NCBI RefSeq assembly: GCF_003987185.1
Contig: NZ_PIPS01000001.1
Span: forward strand, 434,001-498,000
Direction of reading: 5' to 3'
DNA length: 64,000 nucleotides
From: Idiomarina aquatica
Lineage (GTDB): Bacteria > Pseudomonadota > Gammaproteobacteria > Enterobacterales > Alteromonadaceae
The notes beneath the pieces are model-generated. The model saw nothing but the letters and a program-made list of their open reading frames with translations, did not search any database and was not told the DNA's origin. Shown here in pieces: positions 1 through 10,176 of the stretch (position 1 is the stretch's first letter; each line of letters begins with the position of its first letter). The translations under genes and the position numbers were made by a program.

Positions 1-24
1 CCGTGGAGGTTTCGTCATGGCTGA
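1..24 (+). CDS. 3' tail of an upstream CDS (possibly BatA-like)
   Basis: Frame 1 is open from the window edge to a TGA at 22-24, which overlaps the ATG at 17 of the next gene. A reading frame ending a few bases inside the next start is typical of tightly coupled Bat operons, where a first VWA protein precedes the one seen here. Only seven codons are visible, so the identity is inferred from position only. Confidence 0.35.
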   Translation, partial: PWRFRHG

Positions 25-1873
25 TTTCCATTTCCTTCGTCCCTGGTGGTTACTGGCACTGCTGCCGCTGGCACTGTTTTACTGGCGCCTGTTGGTGATG
101 CAGAAAACGCAGTCTGGCTGGCATCAATGGCTGCCCCAACATCTTGCCCACGTGCTGGTTAATTCCGGTGGCAAACAGTCATCGTGGTCGGCTCATCGAC
201 TCGGCCTGTTCTGGTTGATCAGCAGTACCGCCCTTGCCGGCCCGACCTGGGAACGTTTACCACAACCGGTTTATCAACTGGAAACCGGTCAGGTCGTGAT
301 CATGGACATGTCGCCATCGCTACTGGCGGAGGACATCGAGCCAAATCGTTTAACCCAACTGCGCTTTAAAGCCATGGACTTGGTGAAATCCGGTCTTGAT
401 GGCGACACCGGTCTTATCGCCTACGCCGACGACGCTTTTACCATCAGTCCGTTGACCGCTGATAATAATAACTTATTGAATTTGATCCCGTCGTTGTCGC
501 CACAAATCATGCCTAATGCCGGCAGTGAGCCGCTGCGGGCACTCAAGCTTGCGGACGAACTGCTGACCAACGCCGGTTACGCCGAGGGTGACATCTACTG
601 GCTGACGGACGGCATTGCCACCAGCGAACTGAATGCGCTGAGCAGTTATTTGCGCAAGCAACCCCATCGGGTGTCGATTCTTGGTATTGGTACTACCGAC
701 GGTGCGCCGGTACGGTCCGCCGATGGCAGTTTGCTAAAAGACCGCTTTAATCAGCCGGTCATCGCTAAGCTTACACCATCACGGTTGCAGGATCTCGCCA
801 GCCTTACCGGCGGTATTTATCAAACCGTGCGCCGTGATAACGACGATGTTGCGGCGCTCGTCAACCAGCCGCCATTAACCCGTGAAGGCAAAGACGCCGA
901 CCAACAACAGCAAGGCGACCAATGGCGCGATAATGGTCCGTTACTGGCGTTACTGCTGATCCCACTGGTGTTGTTCAGTTGGCGACGCGGCGGCAGCCTC
1001 GGCAGTTGGTTGTTGCTGGCTGGTTGGCTACCACTGAGCCTGTCGAGCGGCAGTGCTTACGCTGCCACCCAGCAAGCGGACGCGGCGCCGGGCTGGTGGC
1101 TGAATCAGGAGCAACAGGCGCAACAATTACTTGAGCAGGAGCAGTATCAGGCAGCCGCTGAGTTAAGTGAGCAGCCCTTCCGCCAGGGCGTGGCCTATTA
1201 TCGTGCCGGGGATTATCAGGCCGCTGTCGATCGCTTTGCCCAGCTTGATAGCGCCCAAAGTTGGTACAATCGTGGTAATGCATTGGCTCAGTTGCAACAG
1301 TTTGAAGCCGCCCGGGATTCCTATGAACAGGCATTGAAGCGCCGCAGTGACTGGCCCGAAGCTGAAGAAAATAAAGCGCTGATGGAGCAACTGCTAGAAC
1401 AGCAAAAGCAACAGGACGGCGAACAAAAAGGCCAACAAGGTGACGACGGTGAACAGGATGACAGCCGTGATCAACAAGGCCAAAATCAGGGCGAAAACCA
1501 AAACAACGGCCAGCAGGACGCCGAACAACAGGATAATTCAGCCGATCAGCAGCAGGATCCTCAGGGTCAGCAGCAAGGCGATGGCGACCAACAGCAACAA
1601 CGCCAGCAACAACAAAACGAATCCGAGCAGCAGCAACAGCAACAGGCACAGCAAGGCGAGCAACCACAGAACACCGAGGCCGAGCGGCAGCGTAATCAGC
1701 AAACGCAATTCCGCGACGATATTGACCCGGAAAAAGCCCAGCAGTTGGAACAGTGGATGAAACGTATCCCTGATGATCCCAGTATCTTGCTGCGCAATAA
1801 AATGCTATTGGAAAGTCAGCGTCGCAACCAGCGCCGCGCATCACAACCTGAGGGAGTTGAGCGAAAATGGTAA
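17..1873 (+). CDS. VWA domain-TPR membrane protein (BatB/BatC-type fusion)
   Basis: 618 aa. Hydrophobic segments lie near residues 7-23 and 60-76. A von Willebrand A domain follows with a MIDAS-type D-x-S-x-S at residues 97-101 (DMSPS) and a TDG near 198. Another membrane segment is near 315-345, TPR-like repeats fall at about 365-455, and a very Gln/Asp/Glu-rich tail runs to about 575. BatB supplies the VWA part and BatC the TPR part in other bacteria, so this is a natural fusion. The family works with MoxR ATPases and BatD and is linked to envelope stress or aerotolerance; the exact role is unknown. GGAGG sits just before the ATG. It overlaps batD by 7 nt, so the two are probably translated together. 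Confidence 0.85.
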   Translation: MADFHFLRPWWLLALLPLALFYWRLLVMQKTQSGWHQWLPQHLAHVLVNSGGKQSSWSAHRLGLFWLISSTALAGPTWERLPQPVYQLETGQVVIMDMSPSLLAEDIEPNRLTQLRFKAMDLVKSGLDGDTGLIAYADDAFTISPLTADNNNLLNLIPSLSPQIMPNAGSEPLRALKLADELLTNAGYAEGDIYWLTDGIATSELNALSSYLRKQPHRVSILGIGTTDGAPVRSADGSLLKDRFNQPVIAKLTPSRLQDLASLTGGIYQTVRRDNDDVAALVNQPPLTREGKDADQQQQGDQWRDNGPLLALLLIPLVLFSWRRGGSLGSWLLLAGWLPLSLSSGSAYAATQQADAAPGWWLNQEQQAQQLLEQEQYQAAAELSEQPFRQGVAYYRAGDYQAAVDRFAQLDSAQSWYNRGNALAQLQQFEAARDSYEQALKRRSDWPEAEENKALMEQLLEQQKQQDGEQKGQQGDDGEQDDSRDQQGQNQGENQNNGQQDAEQQDNSADQQQDPQGQQQGDGDQQQQRQQQQNESEQQQQQQAQQGEQPQNTEAERQRNQQTQFRDDIDPEKAQQLEQWMKRIPDDPSILLRNKMLLESQRRNQRRASQPEGVERKW

Positions 1874-3597
1874 GGTGGATACAAGGTGTTTGTATGGTTG
1901 TACTGGTGCTCTTCAGTGCAGCAAGTTACGCCGATGTCACTGAAATTGAGGCAACCGTTGACAAAAATCCGGTCATTGCCAACGAATCCTTCGTGTTAAC
2001 GGTGACCTTTAATGACGACGTCGGTAATAGTGCCTTCCAGCCGCAGCAACTGCTCAGCGACTTTATGGTCGGACGCACCTCAGTGAGCCGGCAAACCTCG
2101 ATTATGAACGGCGAATTGAATAAGCTGACCCGCTTCACCACGGTGTTAATTGCGGAACAACCCGGTACCTATACCATCCCGGCCATTATGATGGATGGCG
2201 CCAAGTCGAAACCCATTACGGTTGAAGTGTTGGCGGCCGGCAGCGATACCAGCGCGCGCTCTGATAAGATTGCCTTTATTGAAAGCACCGTCGACAGCGA
2301 TTCGGTGTTTTTGCAACAGCCGCTGACCTACATTGTGCGCCTGTATCTGGCCGCTGATCTGAATAAAGGCAATTTGGTACCGCCGCAGATGGAAAATGCC
2401 GATATTCGTCAAATTGGTTCAGACGAAGAATCGTCGGAGATGATCAACGGCCGCCGCTATAAGATTTACCAGCGTACTTTCCAGATAACCCCCAACAAAT
2501 CCGGTACGTTTAAGATTAAAGGCGCGCGCTTTGATGGCGAAGTCTACGCGGAAGGTCAGCGCTCTATCTTTTCGTCGTTCTCCAACACCCAGCCGGTGAG
2601 CACCCTCGGCGAGACCATCGAACTGACGGTTAAGCCGATACCGGCCAATTGGCAGGGTGCCTGGCTACCGAGTGAACTGGTTACGCTGTCACAGACGCTT
2701 AGCCCGGAAACCGACACCATCGAGGTGGGTGAACCCTTAACCATTCGCTATCAATTAACCGCCGTCGGTGTAAAGCCGGAACAGTTACCGGAGATTTCAC
2801 CGGCGTTTCCGGATTCCGTGCGGGTCTATCCCGATAACGACGAAACCGACCAGTACGTTCGCAATGGCGTGACCATTGCTCAGAAAACGGTCAGCTTCGC
2901 GGTCGTCCCCAATCAGCCCGGCTCGTTGCAATTGCCGTCGGTCAGCGTACCTTGGTTCAACACCAAGCGCGATCAGGCCGATGTCGCGCGTACCGACCCC
3001 GTCACACTGACGGTGGAAGGGGTTGCCAACCAACTGGCGCAACAACCCAAAGCAGAGCCTCAGGCGCCGCCTAAGCCCGAGCCGGAAGCCTCGCCGCAAA
3101 GTACCGAACAGCCGCAAGCTCAGCCCGACGTCAGTGCCCTCGCGGATCAGCGTCTGGTAACCGTGTTAGCGCTGCTGTTGTTTCTGTCGTTGCTGGGTAA
3201 CCTGGCCTTTTTCTGGCGCCGCAGAAAACAGCGGCCGTTAAAGGTGCAAGCCAAGGCAAACACCGAACAACCGCTGACCAGCAGTCAGCAGTGGCGGAAC
3301 TTCCAAAAAGCTTGCGCCGACAACCATGCCCGCAAGGCCGATGAGTTTTTGCGCAAATGGGCACAGCAACGTTTTGACAAACGCCTGGTCGCGCTGGGTG
3401 ATTTGGCAAGATGGCTCGCTCATGGCAATCAGGTCGACCAAGAGCTGCAACAACAGCTTAATGATTTGCAACAGTCCCTGTTCAGTGCCAGCAAGCCCAA
3501 ATGGACCGGCGGTAAAGCGCTTTATCAAAGCCTGCGCAAAGCCCTGGACAATCAGCCCAAGCCGAAACAACGCAACGATCTGCCGGAGCTTTATTAA
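1867..3597 (+). CDS. BatD family protein
   Basis: 576 aa with an N-terminal signal peptide (about 22 residues), a long beta-rich periplasmic region that matches the BatD (oxygen tolerance) family, a Pro/Gln/Glu-rich linker near 395-425, one membrane helix near 430-452, and a basic cytoplasmic C-terminus. BatD proteins occur with BatA/B/C and MoxR in one operon and are thought to form an envelope complex with the VWA proteins. Here the ATG lies inside the end of the VWA-TPR gene, and a GGGAG ribosome site precedes it. It ends just before a repeat array that separates it from the convergent ppiD. The family call is firm; the biochemical role is not established. Confidence 0.85.
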   Translation: MVRWIQGVCMVVLVLFSAASYADVTEIEATVDKNPVIANESFVLTVTFNDDVGNSAFQPQQLLSDFMVGRTSVSRQTSIMNGELNKLTRFTTVLIAEQPGTYTIPAIMMDGAKSKPITVEVLAAGSDTSARSDKIAFIESTVDSDSVFLQQPLTYIVRLYLAADLNKGNLVPPQMENADIRQIGSDEESSEMINGRRYKIYQRTFQITPNKSGTFKIKGARFDGEVYAEGQRSIFSSFSNTQPVSTLGETIELTVKPIPANWQGAWLPSELVTLSQTLSPETDTIEVGEPLTIRYQLTAVGVKPEQLPEISPAFPDSVRVYPDNDETDQYVRNGVTIAQKTVSFAVVPNQPGSLQLPSVSVPWFNTKRDQADVARTDPVTLTVEGVANQLAQQPKAEPQAPPKPEPEASPQSTEQPQAQPDVSALADQRLVTVLALLLFLSLLGNLAFFWRRRKQRPLKVQAKANTEQPLTSSQQWRNFQKACADNHARKADEFLRKWAQQRFDKRLVALGDLARWLAHGNQVDQELQQQLNDLQQSLFSASKPKWTGGKALYQSLRKALDNQPKPKQRNDLPELY

Positions 3598-3598
3598 C

Positions 3599-3815
3599 GG
3601 GCTTCGCGGGATAGGCGCTTCGCGCGGGGTGGGCTTCGCGGTTTAGGCGCTCTGCGCGGGGTGGGCTTCGCGGGATAGGCGATCTGCGCGGGATGGGCTT
3701 CGCGGTTTAACAGGCGTAGCCCCTAGACCGCGAAAGCGAAGCCGAGCCCAAACCGGGCGCAGCCCCTAGACCGCGAAGGCGAGGCCGAGCCCAAACCGGG
3801 CGCAGCCTCTAGACC
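3599..3815. repeat. GC-rich palindromic repeat array (32-nt and 43-nt units)
   Basis: Three full 32-nt units begin at 3599, 3631 and 3663, each starting GGGCTTCGCGG; a partial fourth begins at 3695. From 3714 a related motif appears in the opposite sense as 43-nt units (3714-3756, 3757-3799, partial 3800-3815). Units hold short palindromes such as GCGC-TTC-GCGC and GCGC-TCT-GCGC. The array fills the whole gap between the convergent ends of batD and ppiD. No coding potential or insertion-sequence features are seen. A role in termination or as a REP-like element is inference. Confidence 0.85.
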
Positions 3816-3822
3816 ATCAAAC

Positions 3823-5694
3823 TTAGATATCTTTACGAGTGATATCCGCATCTTCTTTCAGGGTATCGATAAAGGCTTGCAGTATTACCTGCGCCTGACG
3901 ATTGCTTAACTGTTGACGAATCTGATCGGCCTGCTCGTCCAGTTCCGCGTTGCCAGGGGTAACCTGAGTCAGTGCAATCACCACAGCATCACCGTTACTC
4001 AGCTCGACCGCTTTCATTGCCGGTTCATCGCCCGCGTTAGGCGCCATTTGAAACACGTTGCGAACGACACCACGTGGATGCTCCTGGGTGTTCATGGTAA
4101 TGCTGTCAAACCAGACTACCTGGTCATCCAACTCACTGCCGCCTTCAGCCCACTGCTGTTGCCACTGCTGTGCCTGTTCCAGAGCCATTTGCTGAGCCTT
4201 TTCAGTACGCAGCTGTTGCTCGATTTGGTCACGCACTTCAGCCAGCTCACGGGTGTGCTGTGGCTCATGTTCGAGAACCCGCACAACCAGCGAGCGGTCG
4301 TCTGAGGTTTCAATGATGTCACTGTTTAAACGCTCATCAATCAGATTCTCAGAGAAGATATTGTTCAGAATAACATCATCACTGAGCGGTGTCGGCGCAC
4401 GGTTACGGGCAAATAAGTCGGTAGTGCGAACTTGTTCACCAATCGCCTCTGCCGCCGGTGCCAATGTATCAGGCTGTTCAAAGCTGACCTCAGCCAGTTG
4501 CTGCTGCAATTGGAAGTAGCGGTCTTCAAGCTGTTGCTCGACCAACTGCTGGCGAACCTCGTCTGCAACTTCCTCGAACGGAGTCACTGAGCCCGGACGC
4601 AAATCCGTAAGCTTGATGATGTGGTAACCGAAACTGGTTTCGACTACGTCAGAAACATCACCGACATTTTCCAGTTCAAACGCCGCCTGGTCAAAGTCTT
4701 CATCCATCATGCCCCGCTCAACCCATTCAAGGTCGCCGCCGACTTCGGCTGAGAAGGTATCGTCAGAATAAGTCTGAGCGACGTCCGCAAAGTCAGCGCC
4801 GTCACGCAACTCGGCTAACGCTTGTTGCGCTTTTTGCTCCGCGTTTTCGGTGCCATGCTCCACCAGAATATGAGATAAGCGACGCTCTTCTTCGGTGCGG
4901 TACTGGTCGATACGATTATCGTAGAATGCCCGCACTTCTTCGTCAGCAATCTCGATATCACTCATTAGGTCGGCTTTGGACAGCTCGACGTACTCAACCT
5001 TAATGCGCTCCGGCGCCTGAAACGCCTGGCTGTTGCTCTCATAGTACTGAGTGATTTCTTCTTCACTTAGCTCCACCTGATCAATGAAATCGGCGTTGCG
5101 AGCCACCAGGTAGCCACCTGAGCGGGTCTGTTCCTGCAAGCGCAGGATAGCCAGAATTTCTGAATCGAGGGCAAACTCGCTGCCTGCCAGTGCCTGGAGC
5201 AACTGATTACGCAGCAAATCGTTCTGCATTAGGTTGGCAAAACTTTCCGGCGTATAACCGGCATTGCGCAACGCCATCAAATAAACGTCGTTATCAAACT
5301 GACCGGCTGTACGGAATGCAGGAATATCACGAATTTCCTGCTTAACCTGAGCGGCCGAAATGCGCATGCCATGATCCTGTGCGTATTGAATCAGCAAGCG
5401 TTGCTCAATTAACTGATTCATCACATTGGCACGTACGGTTTTCATGTAACCCGGGTCCGAGCTGATGGCATCGAACATATCACCGAATTGCTCTTGCAAA
5501 CGGCTACGCTCATTTTCATAAGCTCGGTCATATTCCGTCTGGGTAATCTCGGCGCCATTAACTTCAGCAACCGTAGTGTCCGCGCCTCCCGTTACGTAGC
5601 TACCTACACCGGCTAGCGCAAAGGTCAAAATTATCAGCACCAGAACGGCTTTCGCAGCAAAACTCTGCGATCCTTCTCGTATCCGCTCTAACAT
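3823..5694 (-). CDS. ppiD: Peptidylprolyl isomerase PpiD (periplasmic chaperone)
   Basis: 623 aa, the normal PpiD length. One membrane anchor lies near residues 15-35, followed by a SurA-like chaperone region and a parvulin (PpiC) domain near 268-360 with the usual pattern LSHILVE ... GGDLEWVERG ... FGYHIIKL. PpiD is anchored in the inner membrane near the Sec translocon and helps newly exported proteins fold. It lies downstream of hupB as in many gammaproteobacteria (lon-hupB-ppiD). A strong terminator at 5771-5806 separates it from hupB, so it needs its own promoter; a TATAAT is visible at 5733-5738 on this strand, but no good -35. Confidence 0.95.
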   Translation of the reverse strand: MLERIREGSQSFAAKAVLVLIILTFALAGVGSYVTGGADTTVAEVNGAEITQTEYDRAYENERSRLQEQFGDMFDAISSDPGYMKTVRANVMNQLIEQRLLIQYAQDHGMRISAAQVKQEIRDIPAFRTAGQFDNDVYLMALRNAGYTPESFANLMQNDLLRNQLLQALAGSEFALDSEILAILRLQEQTRSGGYLVARNADFIDQVELSEEEITQYYESNSQAFQAPERIKVEYVELSKADLMSDIEIADEEVRAFYDNRIDQYRTEEERRLSHILVEHGTENAEQKAQQALAELRDGADFADVAQTYSDDTFSAEVGGDLEWVERGMMDEDFDQAAFELENVGDVSDVVETSFGYHIIKLTDLRPGSVTPFEEVADEVRQQLVEQQLEDRYFQLQQQLAEVSFEQPDTLAPAAEAIGEQVRTTDLFARNRAPTPLSDDVILNNIFSENLIDERLNSDIIETSDDRSLVVRVLEHEPQHTRELAEVRDQIEQQLRTEKAQQMALEQAQQWQQQWAEGGSELDDQVVWFDSITMNTQEHPRGVVRNVFQMAPNAGDEPAMKAVELSNGDAVVIALTQVTPGNAELDEQADQIRQQLSNRQAQVILQAFIDTLKEDADITRKDI

Positions 5695-5770
5695 AATCAG
5701 AACTTCCTTCGTGGTTTAATTATCGACGGCACATTATAGCGAAACCGCACTAAAACTCACCCTTTCGACA

Positions 5771-5806
5771 AAAAAATAACCCGGAGTTCACAGACTCCGG
5801 GTTATT
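5771..5806 (-). terminator. Rho-independent terminator after hupB
   Basis: A 13-bp perfect stem (5775-5787 with 5794-5806) closes a 6-nt loop. On the minus strand it is followed by a run of Ts (TTATTTTTTT). It lies 44 nt after the hupB stop and before ppiD. Confidence 0.85.
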
Positions 5807-5849
5807 ATTGATTCAAAATCTTTTATAAAAAAGCGCGTTAGCGCCTTAA

Positions 5850-6122
5850 TTAATTTACTGCGTCTTTCAGAGCTTTACCGGCTTTGAAAGAAGGTACTTT
5901 TGCAGCAGCGATTTGAATGGTTTCACCCGTTTGTGGGTTACGACCCGTGCGCGCAGAACGCTCACGTACGCTGAATGTACCAAAACCAACCAGGGCTACC
6001 TGGTCGTCTTTTTTCAGAGCTTCGGTTACTGCATCAATCATTGAGTCCAGTGCACGACCAGCAGCAGCTTTAGAGATATCTGCACCTGCCGCGATTTTGT
6101 CAATTAGCTGAGACTTGTTCAC
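5850..6122 (-). CDS. hupB: DNA-binding protein HU-beta
   Basis: Histone-like nucleoid protein that binds and bends DNA without sequence specificity as a dimer. I place the start at the GTG at 6122, giving [11 protein letters not shown]... and exactly 90 aa, the family length; an ATG 30 nt further upstream would add ten residues foreign to HU. AGGGGATG precedes the GTG at good spacing. The HU signature around [21 protein letters not shown] is intact. It sits between lon and ppiD, has its own promoter at 6195-6223 and ends at a strong terminator. Confidence 0.95.
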   Translation of the reverse strand: MNKSQLIDKIAAGADISKAAAGRALDSMIDAVTEALKKDDQVALVGFGTFSVRERSARTGRNPQTGETIQIAAAKVPSFKAGKALKDAVN

Positions 6123-6194
6123 AGTATCATCCCCTTCGATTGTTATTATCAAATTTCCGTGGTTCCATTCGGATTTTTTAAATGGGCCGAAATT

Positions 6195-6223
6195 GTTATA
6201 TCAAGCTTAATTTAAATGTTCAA
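6195..6223 (-). promoter_or_regulatory. Predicted sigma-70 promoter of hupB
   Basis: On the minus strand TTGAAC (6223-6218) is followed after exactly 17 nt by TATAAC (6200-6195). The predicted transcript would start near 6188, about 65 nt before the GTG start of hupB. Confidence 0.6.
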
Positions 6224-6345
6224 CACCATACTATCCGAACTTTTTCTGTCCAGCCGCCCGGCAACTACTCAGGCCGGTGTTAGCTTTCACAGTTAGGCTA
6301 CCACAGTGGTTACGTTTGAAAACCCTTTTTTCGATATTTTTAACG

Positions 6346-6390
6346 AAAAAATGCGGCCTACAGGCGTATTTCTATGCCATAGACCGCATT
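6346..6390 (-). terminator. Rho-independent terminator after lon
   Basis: A long stem on the minus strand joins AATGCGGTCTATGGC to GCCTGTAGGCCGCATT with a few mismatches and is followed by a T6 run. It lies 39 nt beyond the lon stop. It and the hupB promoter account for the roughly 300-nt gap between lon and hupB; nothing else is evident there. Confidence 0.75.
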
Positions 6391-6428
6391 CTGCCGTTTT
6401 CCAGCTCAAACGCTATACGACGTTTGTA

Positions 6429-8768
6429 TTAGTTGCTCGACATTGGGTTCTTTTCCAACGCCACAGCCAGCACTTCATCAATCCATTGCACCGGCTGAAT
6501 GGTCAGATCTTTCTTAACGTTATCAGCAATTTCCTTCAGATCACGCTCATTGTCTTTCGGAATTAACACGTGTTTAATGCCACCACGATGCGCCGCCAAC
6601 AGTTTTTCTTTCAAACCACCGATCGGCAGTACTTCACCGCGTAACGTGATCTCACCGGTCATCGCCACTTCCGATTTAACCGGAATCTTGGTCAACGACG
6701 ACACCAAGGCCGTCACCATCGCCACACCGGCGCTGGGGCCGTCTTTGGGCGTTGCCCCTTCTGGCACGTGCACGTGAATATCACGTTTTTCGTGGAAGTC
6801 ATCGGCAATACCGAGCTTATCGGCACGGCTGCGAACCACCGTCAGCGCGGTCTGAATCGACTCCTGCATGACGTCACCCAAGGAACCGGTAGAGGTGATT
6901 TTGCCTTTGCCCGGCACATTGGTCGCTTCGATGGTCAGCAGATCACCACCGACTTCGGTCCACGCCAGACCGGTGACCTGACCGATTTGATTGGCTTCTT
7001 CCGCTTTACCAAAGTCAAAGCGTTGCACACCAAGGAAGTCGCTCAGGTTATCCTGCGAAATCTCTACGTGCTTAATCGACTTATCCAGCAAAATCGTTTT
7101 TACCGCCTTACGGCACAAACGTGACAGTTCACGCTCGAGATTACGCACACCGGCTTCGCGGGTGTAGTAACGAATAATGCCGACAATTGCATCATCCTTA
7201 ACGGTAATCTCTTTTTGCTTCAAGCCGTTGCGTTCGATTTGTTTCGGTAACAGGTGACGTTTGGCAATGTTCAGCTTCTCGTCTTCGGTATAACCGGACA
7301 AGCGAATCACTTCCATACGATCCAGCAACGGCGCCGGAATATTCATGCTGTTCGAGGTCGCCACAAACATCACATCCGATAAGTCGTAATCGACTTCCAG
7401 ATAATGGTCGTTGAAGTTAACGTTTTGCTCAGGATCCAATACTTCCAGCAACGCTGAAGCCGGATCGCCGCGCATGTCAGCGGACATCTTATCGATCTCA
7501 TCCAACAGGAACAGCGGGTTACGCACACCCACTTTGGCCATTTTCTGGATCAGTTTGCCCGGCATAGAACCGATGTAAGTACGTCGGTGACCGCGAATTT
7601 CAGCTTCGTCGCGAACGCCGCCCAACGCCATGCGCACGTATTTACGGCCGGTCGCTTTGGCAATCGACTGTCCCAGCGAGGTTTTACCCACCCCCGGCGG
7701 TCCTACCAAACATAAAATAGCGCCTTTCACCTTGCTGGTACGCTGTTGTACCGCAAGGTACTCGATAATGCGCTCTTTCACTTTTTCCAGACCGTAGTGG
7801 TCGGCATCAAGAATTTTCTCGGCATTCGCCAAATCTTTCTTAATGCGCGATTTTTTCTTCCACGGAATCGACACCATCCAGTCAATGTAGCCACGCACCA
7901 CGGTTGCTTCCGCCGACATCGGTGACATCATTTTCAGCTTCGACAGCTCCGCTTCAACCTTTTTACGGGCTTCCGCCGGCATTTGTGCGGCATCGATTTT
8001 CTTCTGTAACTGCTCAAATTCGTCAACGCCGTCTTCGCCTTCACCGAGCTCTTTCTGAATGGCTTTCATTTGCTCATTCAGATAATACTCGCGCTGGCTT
8101 TTCTCCATCTGCTTTTTAACCCGGCTGCGAATGCGCTTCTCAACCTGCAGAATATCGATTTCACCTTCCATCAGCGCCATCAGGTATTCCACCCGCTCAC
8201 GCACATCGGTAATTTCCAGTACGTGTTGCTTGTCCGCTAACTTCAACGGCATATGAGCGGCCATGGTATCGGCCAAGCGGTCACAGTCGTCAATCCCCGA
8301 CAACGAGGTCAGCACTTCCGGCGGAATCTTTTTGTTCAGCTTTACATAGCCTTCAAACTGATTCATCGCCGAACGGGTCATCACTTCCTGTTCTTTTTCC
8401 GGCAACTCTTCTGAGGCCAGATAATGGATGCTGGCTTTAAAGAAATCGTCATCATCCTGTAAGTCATCCAACTGCGCACGCTGCTGTCCTTCTACCAGTA
8501 CCTTAACGGTACCGTCAGGCAGCTTCAGCAGTTGCAACAGCGTTGCTACCGTGCCGACACGATAAATATCGTCCTCGGCAGGTTCATCGACCGAAGCGTC
8601 TTTCTGCGCTACCAGAAACACTTTCTTGTCCGCATCCATCGCCGCTTCCAAACACCGAATCGACTTCTCGCGGCCAACAAACAGTGGTATCACCATATGG
8701 GGGTACACCACTACGTCTCGTAACGGCAGAACAGGCATGGTCATTTGTTCTGTACGTTCTTCGCTCAT
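6429..8768 (-). CDS. lon: ATP-dependent protease Lon
   Basis: 779 aa from the ATG at 8768 ([18 protein letters not shown]). The frame stays open 34 codons upstream, but GGGAGAAATTA stands before this ATG and the length fits the family. Domain order is the N-terminal substrate-binding region, the AAA+ module with Walker [10 protein letters not shown] near residue 355 and Walker B-type FLLDEIDKM, and the C-terminal Ser-Lys protease domain with DGPSAGVAM. Lon degrades misfolded and regulatory proteins in the cytoplasm. It follows clpX in the common order tig-clpP-clpX-lon-hupB, but is separated from clpX by a terminator and carries a heat-shock-like promoter. Confidence 0.97.
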   Translation of the reverse strand: MSEERTEQMTMPVLPLRDVVVYPHMVIPLFVGREKSIRCLEAAMDADKKVFLVAQKDASVDEPAEDDIYRVGTVATLLQLLKLPDGTVKVLVEGQQRAQLDDLQDDDDFFKASIHYLASEELPEKEQEVMTRSAMNQFEGYVKLNKKIPPEVLTSLSGIDDCDRLADTMAAHMPLKLADKQHVLEITDVRERVEYLMALMEGEIDILQVEKRIRSRVKKQMEKSQREYYLNEQMKAIQKELGEGEDGVDEFEQLQKKIDAAQMPAEARKKVEAELSKLKMMSPMSAEATVVRGYIDWMVSIPWKKKSRIKKDLANAEKILDADHYGLEKVKERIIEYLAVQQRTSKVKGAILCLVGPPGVGKTSLGQSIAKATGRKYVRMALGGVRDEAEIRGHRRTYIGSMPGKLIQKMAKVGVRNPLFLLDEIDKMSADMRGDPASALLEVLDPEQNVNFNDHYLEVDYDLSDVMFVATSNSMNIPAPLLDRMEVIRLSGYTEDEKLNIAKRHLLPKQIERNGLKQKEITVKDDAIVGIIRYYTREAGVRNLERELSRLCRKAVKTILLDKSIKHVEISQDNLSDFLGVQRFDFGKAEEANQIGQVTGLAWTEVGGDLLTIEATNVPGKGKITSTGSLGDVMQESIQTALTVVRSRADKLGIADDFHEKRDIHVHVPEGATPKDGPSAGVAMVTALVSSLTKIPVKSEVAMTGEITLRGEVLPIGGLKEKLLAAHRGGIKHVLIPKDNERDLKEIADNVKKDLTIQPVQWIDEVLAVALEKNPMSSN

Positions 8769-8798
8769 TAATTTCTCCCGACCTTGGTTATAACTGTT

Positions 8799-8825
8799 AT
8801 ATGCGGTCTCAACGGCAAAGTTCAA
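8799..8825 (-). promoter_or_regulatory. Predicted heat-shock (sigma-32) promoter of lon
   Basis: The minus strand reads TTGAAC (8825-8820), 13 nt, then CCGCATAT (8806-8799). This resembles the sigma-32 pattern CTTGAA-N13-15-CCCCATNT; lon is a sigma-32 gene in E. coli. The site lies about 30 nt upstream of the lon ATG. Confidence 0.5.
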
Positions 8826-8835
8826 TGTTTGACAG

Positions 8836-8862
8836 AAAAAAAGGGCCATACGGCCCTTTTTT
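8836..8862 (-). terminator. Rho-independent terminator after clpX
   Basis: AAGGGCC-ATAC-GGCCCTT flanked by A and T runs on both sides, so it can work in either direction. It starts 28 nt after the clpX stop and separates clpX from the lon promoter. Confidence 0.85.
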
Positions 8863-8889
8863 GCACACATTTTGCGCTAAAACAGCGGC

Positions 8890-10167
8890 TTACTCACCCG
8901 AGGCCTGTTTATCCTTACCTTGATTAGCATAGATCAAGATTGGATCAGACTCACCGGCAATTACCGATTCGTCCACCACCACTTTAGCAACCCCTTCGAT
9001 GGAAGGCAGTTCATACATGGTACCGAGCAGAACATCTTCGACGATAGAACGCAAGCCTCGTGCGCCGGTGCGGCGTGACATCGCTTTTTTAGCGATCGCC
9101 CGCAAGGCGTCATCACGGAACTCCAGCTCAACACCTTCCATATCAAATAATGCCGCGTATTGCTTGGTCAGTGCGTTCTTCGGCTCTTTCAGAATCTGCA
9201 CCAGAGCTTCTTCATCCAGTTCATCAAGTGTCGCAACCACCGGCAGACGACCGATAAACTCAGGGATCAAACCGTATTTAACCAGGTCTTCCGGTTCAAC
9301 CTGAGCAATCACCTTGCCTTCTTCGGCTTGCTTCTTACTTTTCACTTCGGCCCCAAACCCAATGCCGGTGCCGGTCGCCAGACGCTGTTCAATGACTTTG
9401 CTAAGGCCCGCAAATGCACCACCACAGATGAACAGAATTTTCGAGGTGTCGACCTGCAAGAATTCCTGTTGGGGGTGTTTACGACCACCCTGTGGCGGCA
9501 CCGACGCTACCGTCCCTTCAATCAGTTTTAACAGCGCCTGTTGCACACCTTCGCCACTGACGTCGCGAGTAATCGACGGGTTATCTGACTTGCGCGAGAT
9601 TTTGTCGATTTCGTCAATGTAGACGATGCCGCGCTCGGCCTTTTCCACATCATAGTCGCATTTCTGCAACAATTTCTGAATGATGTTTTCGACGTCTTCA
9701 CCCACATAACCGGCTTCGGTCAGGGTGGTCGCATCCGCCATGGTAAACGGCACATCAAGGTAACGCGCCATGGTTTCGGCGAGGAAGGTTTTACCCGAGC
9801 CCGTCGGACCGATCAGCAAAATATTACTTTTACCCAGTTCAATTGGCTCTTTGCCTTTACCACTGTTACGCAAGCGCTTGTAGTGGTTATATACGGCCAC
9901 CGACAGCACCCGTTTGGCACGATCCTGGCCAATCACATAGTCGTCCAGGTTGGCACGAATTTCTTTCGGTACCGGCAGTTTGTCTTCTGCGGCCGCCGGC
10001 GCGATGTCCTGGATCTCTTCTTTCAAAATATCGTTACAAAGATCCACACATTCGTCGCAAATAAACACTGACGGCCCGGCTATCAGCTTTTTAACTTCGT
10101 GCTGACTTTTACCGCAAAAGGTGCAATACAGCGGCTTATCGCCTTCACCTTCGGTTTTATCAGTCAT
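8890..10167 (-). CDS. clpX: ATP-dependent Clp protease ATP-binding subunit ClpX
   Basis: 425 aa. An N-terminal zinc-binding domain has Cys15, Cys18, Cys37 and Cys40. The AAA+ domain has Walker A GPTGSGKT near residue 120 and Walker [10 protein letters not shown]. An IGF-type loop that docks on ClpP is present (GIGFG). ClpX unfolds tagged substrates and threads them into ClpP. Only 9 nt separate it from clpP, so the two are co-transcribed. Confidence 0.97.
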   Translation of the reverse strand: MTDKTEGEGDKPLYCTFCGKSQHEVKKLIAGPSVFICDECVDLCNDILKEEIQDIAPAAAEDKLPVPKEIRANLDDYVIGQDRAKRVLSVAVYNHYKRLRNSGKGKEPIELGKSNILLIGPTGSGKTFLAETMARYLDVPFTMADATTLTEAGYVGEDVENIIQKLLQKCDYDVEKAERGIVYIDEIDKISRKSDNPSITRDVSGEGVQQALLKLIEGTVASVPPQGGRKHPQQEFLQVDTSKILFICGGAFAGLSKVIEQRLATGTGIGFGAEVKSKKQAEEGKVIAQVEPEDLVKYGLIPEFIGRLPVVATLDELDEEALVQILKEPKNALTKQYAALFDMEGVELEFRDDALRAIAKKAMSRRTGARGLRSIVEDVLLGTMYELPSIEGVAKVVVDESVIAGESDPILIYANQGKDKQASGE

Positions 10168-10176
10168 GCTTCTCTC

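Noticed and set aside
975..1844. 289-codon open frame opposite the VWA-TPR gene
   Set aside because: It is antisense to a well-supported gene and reads as Arg/Ala-rich sequence without a domain.
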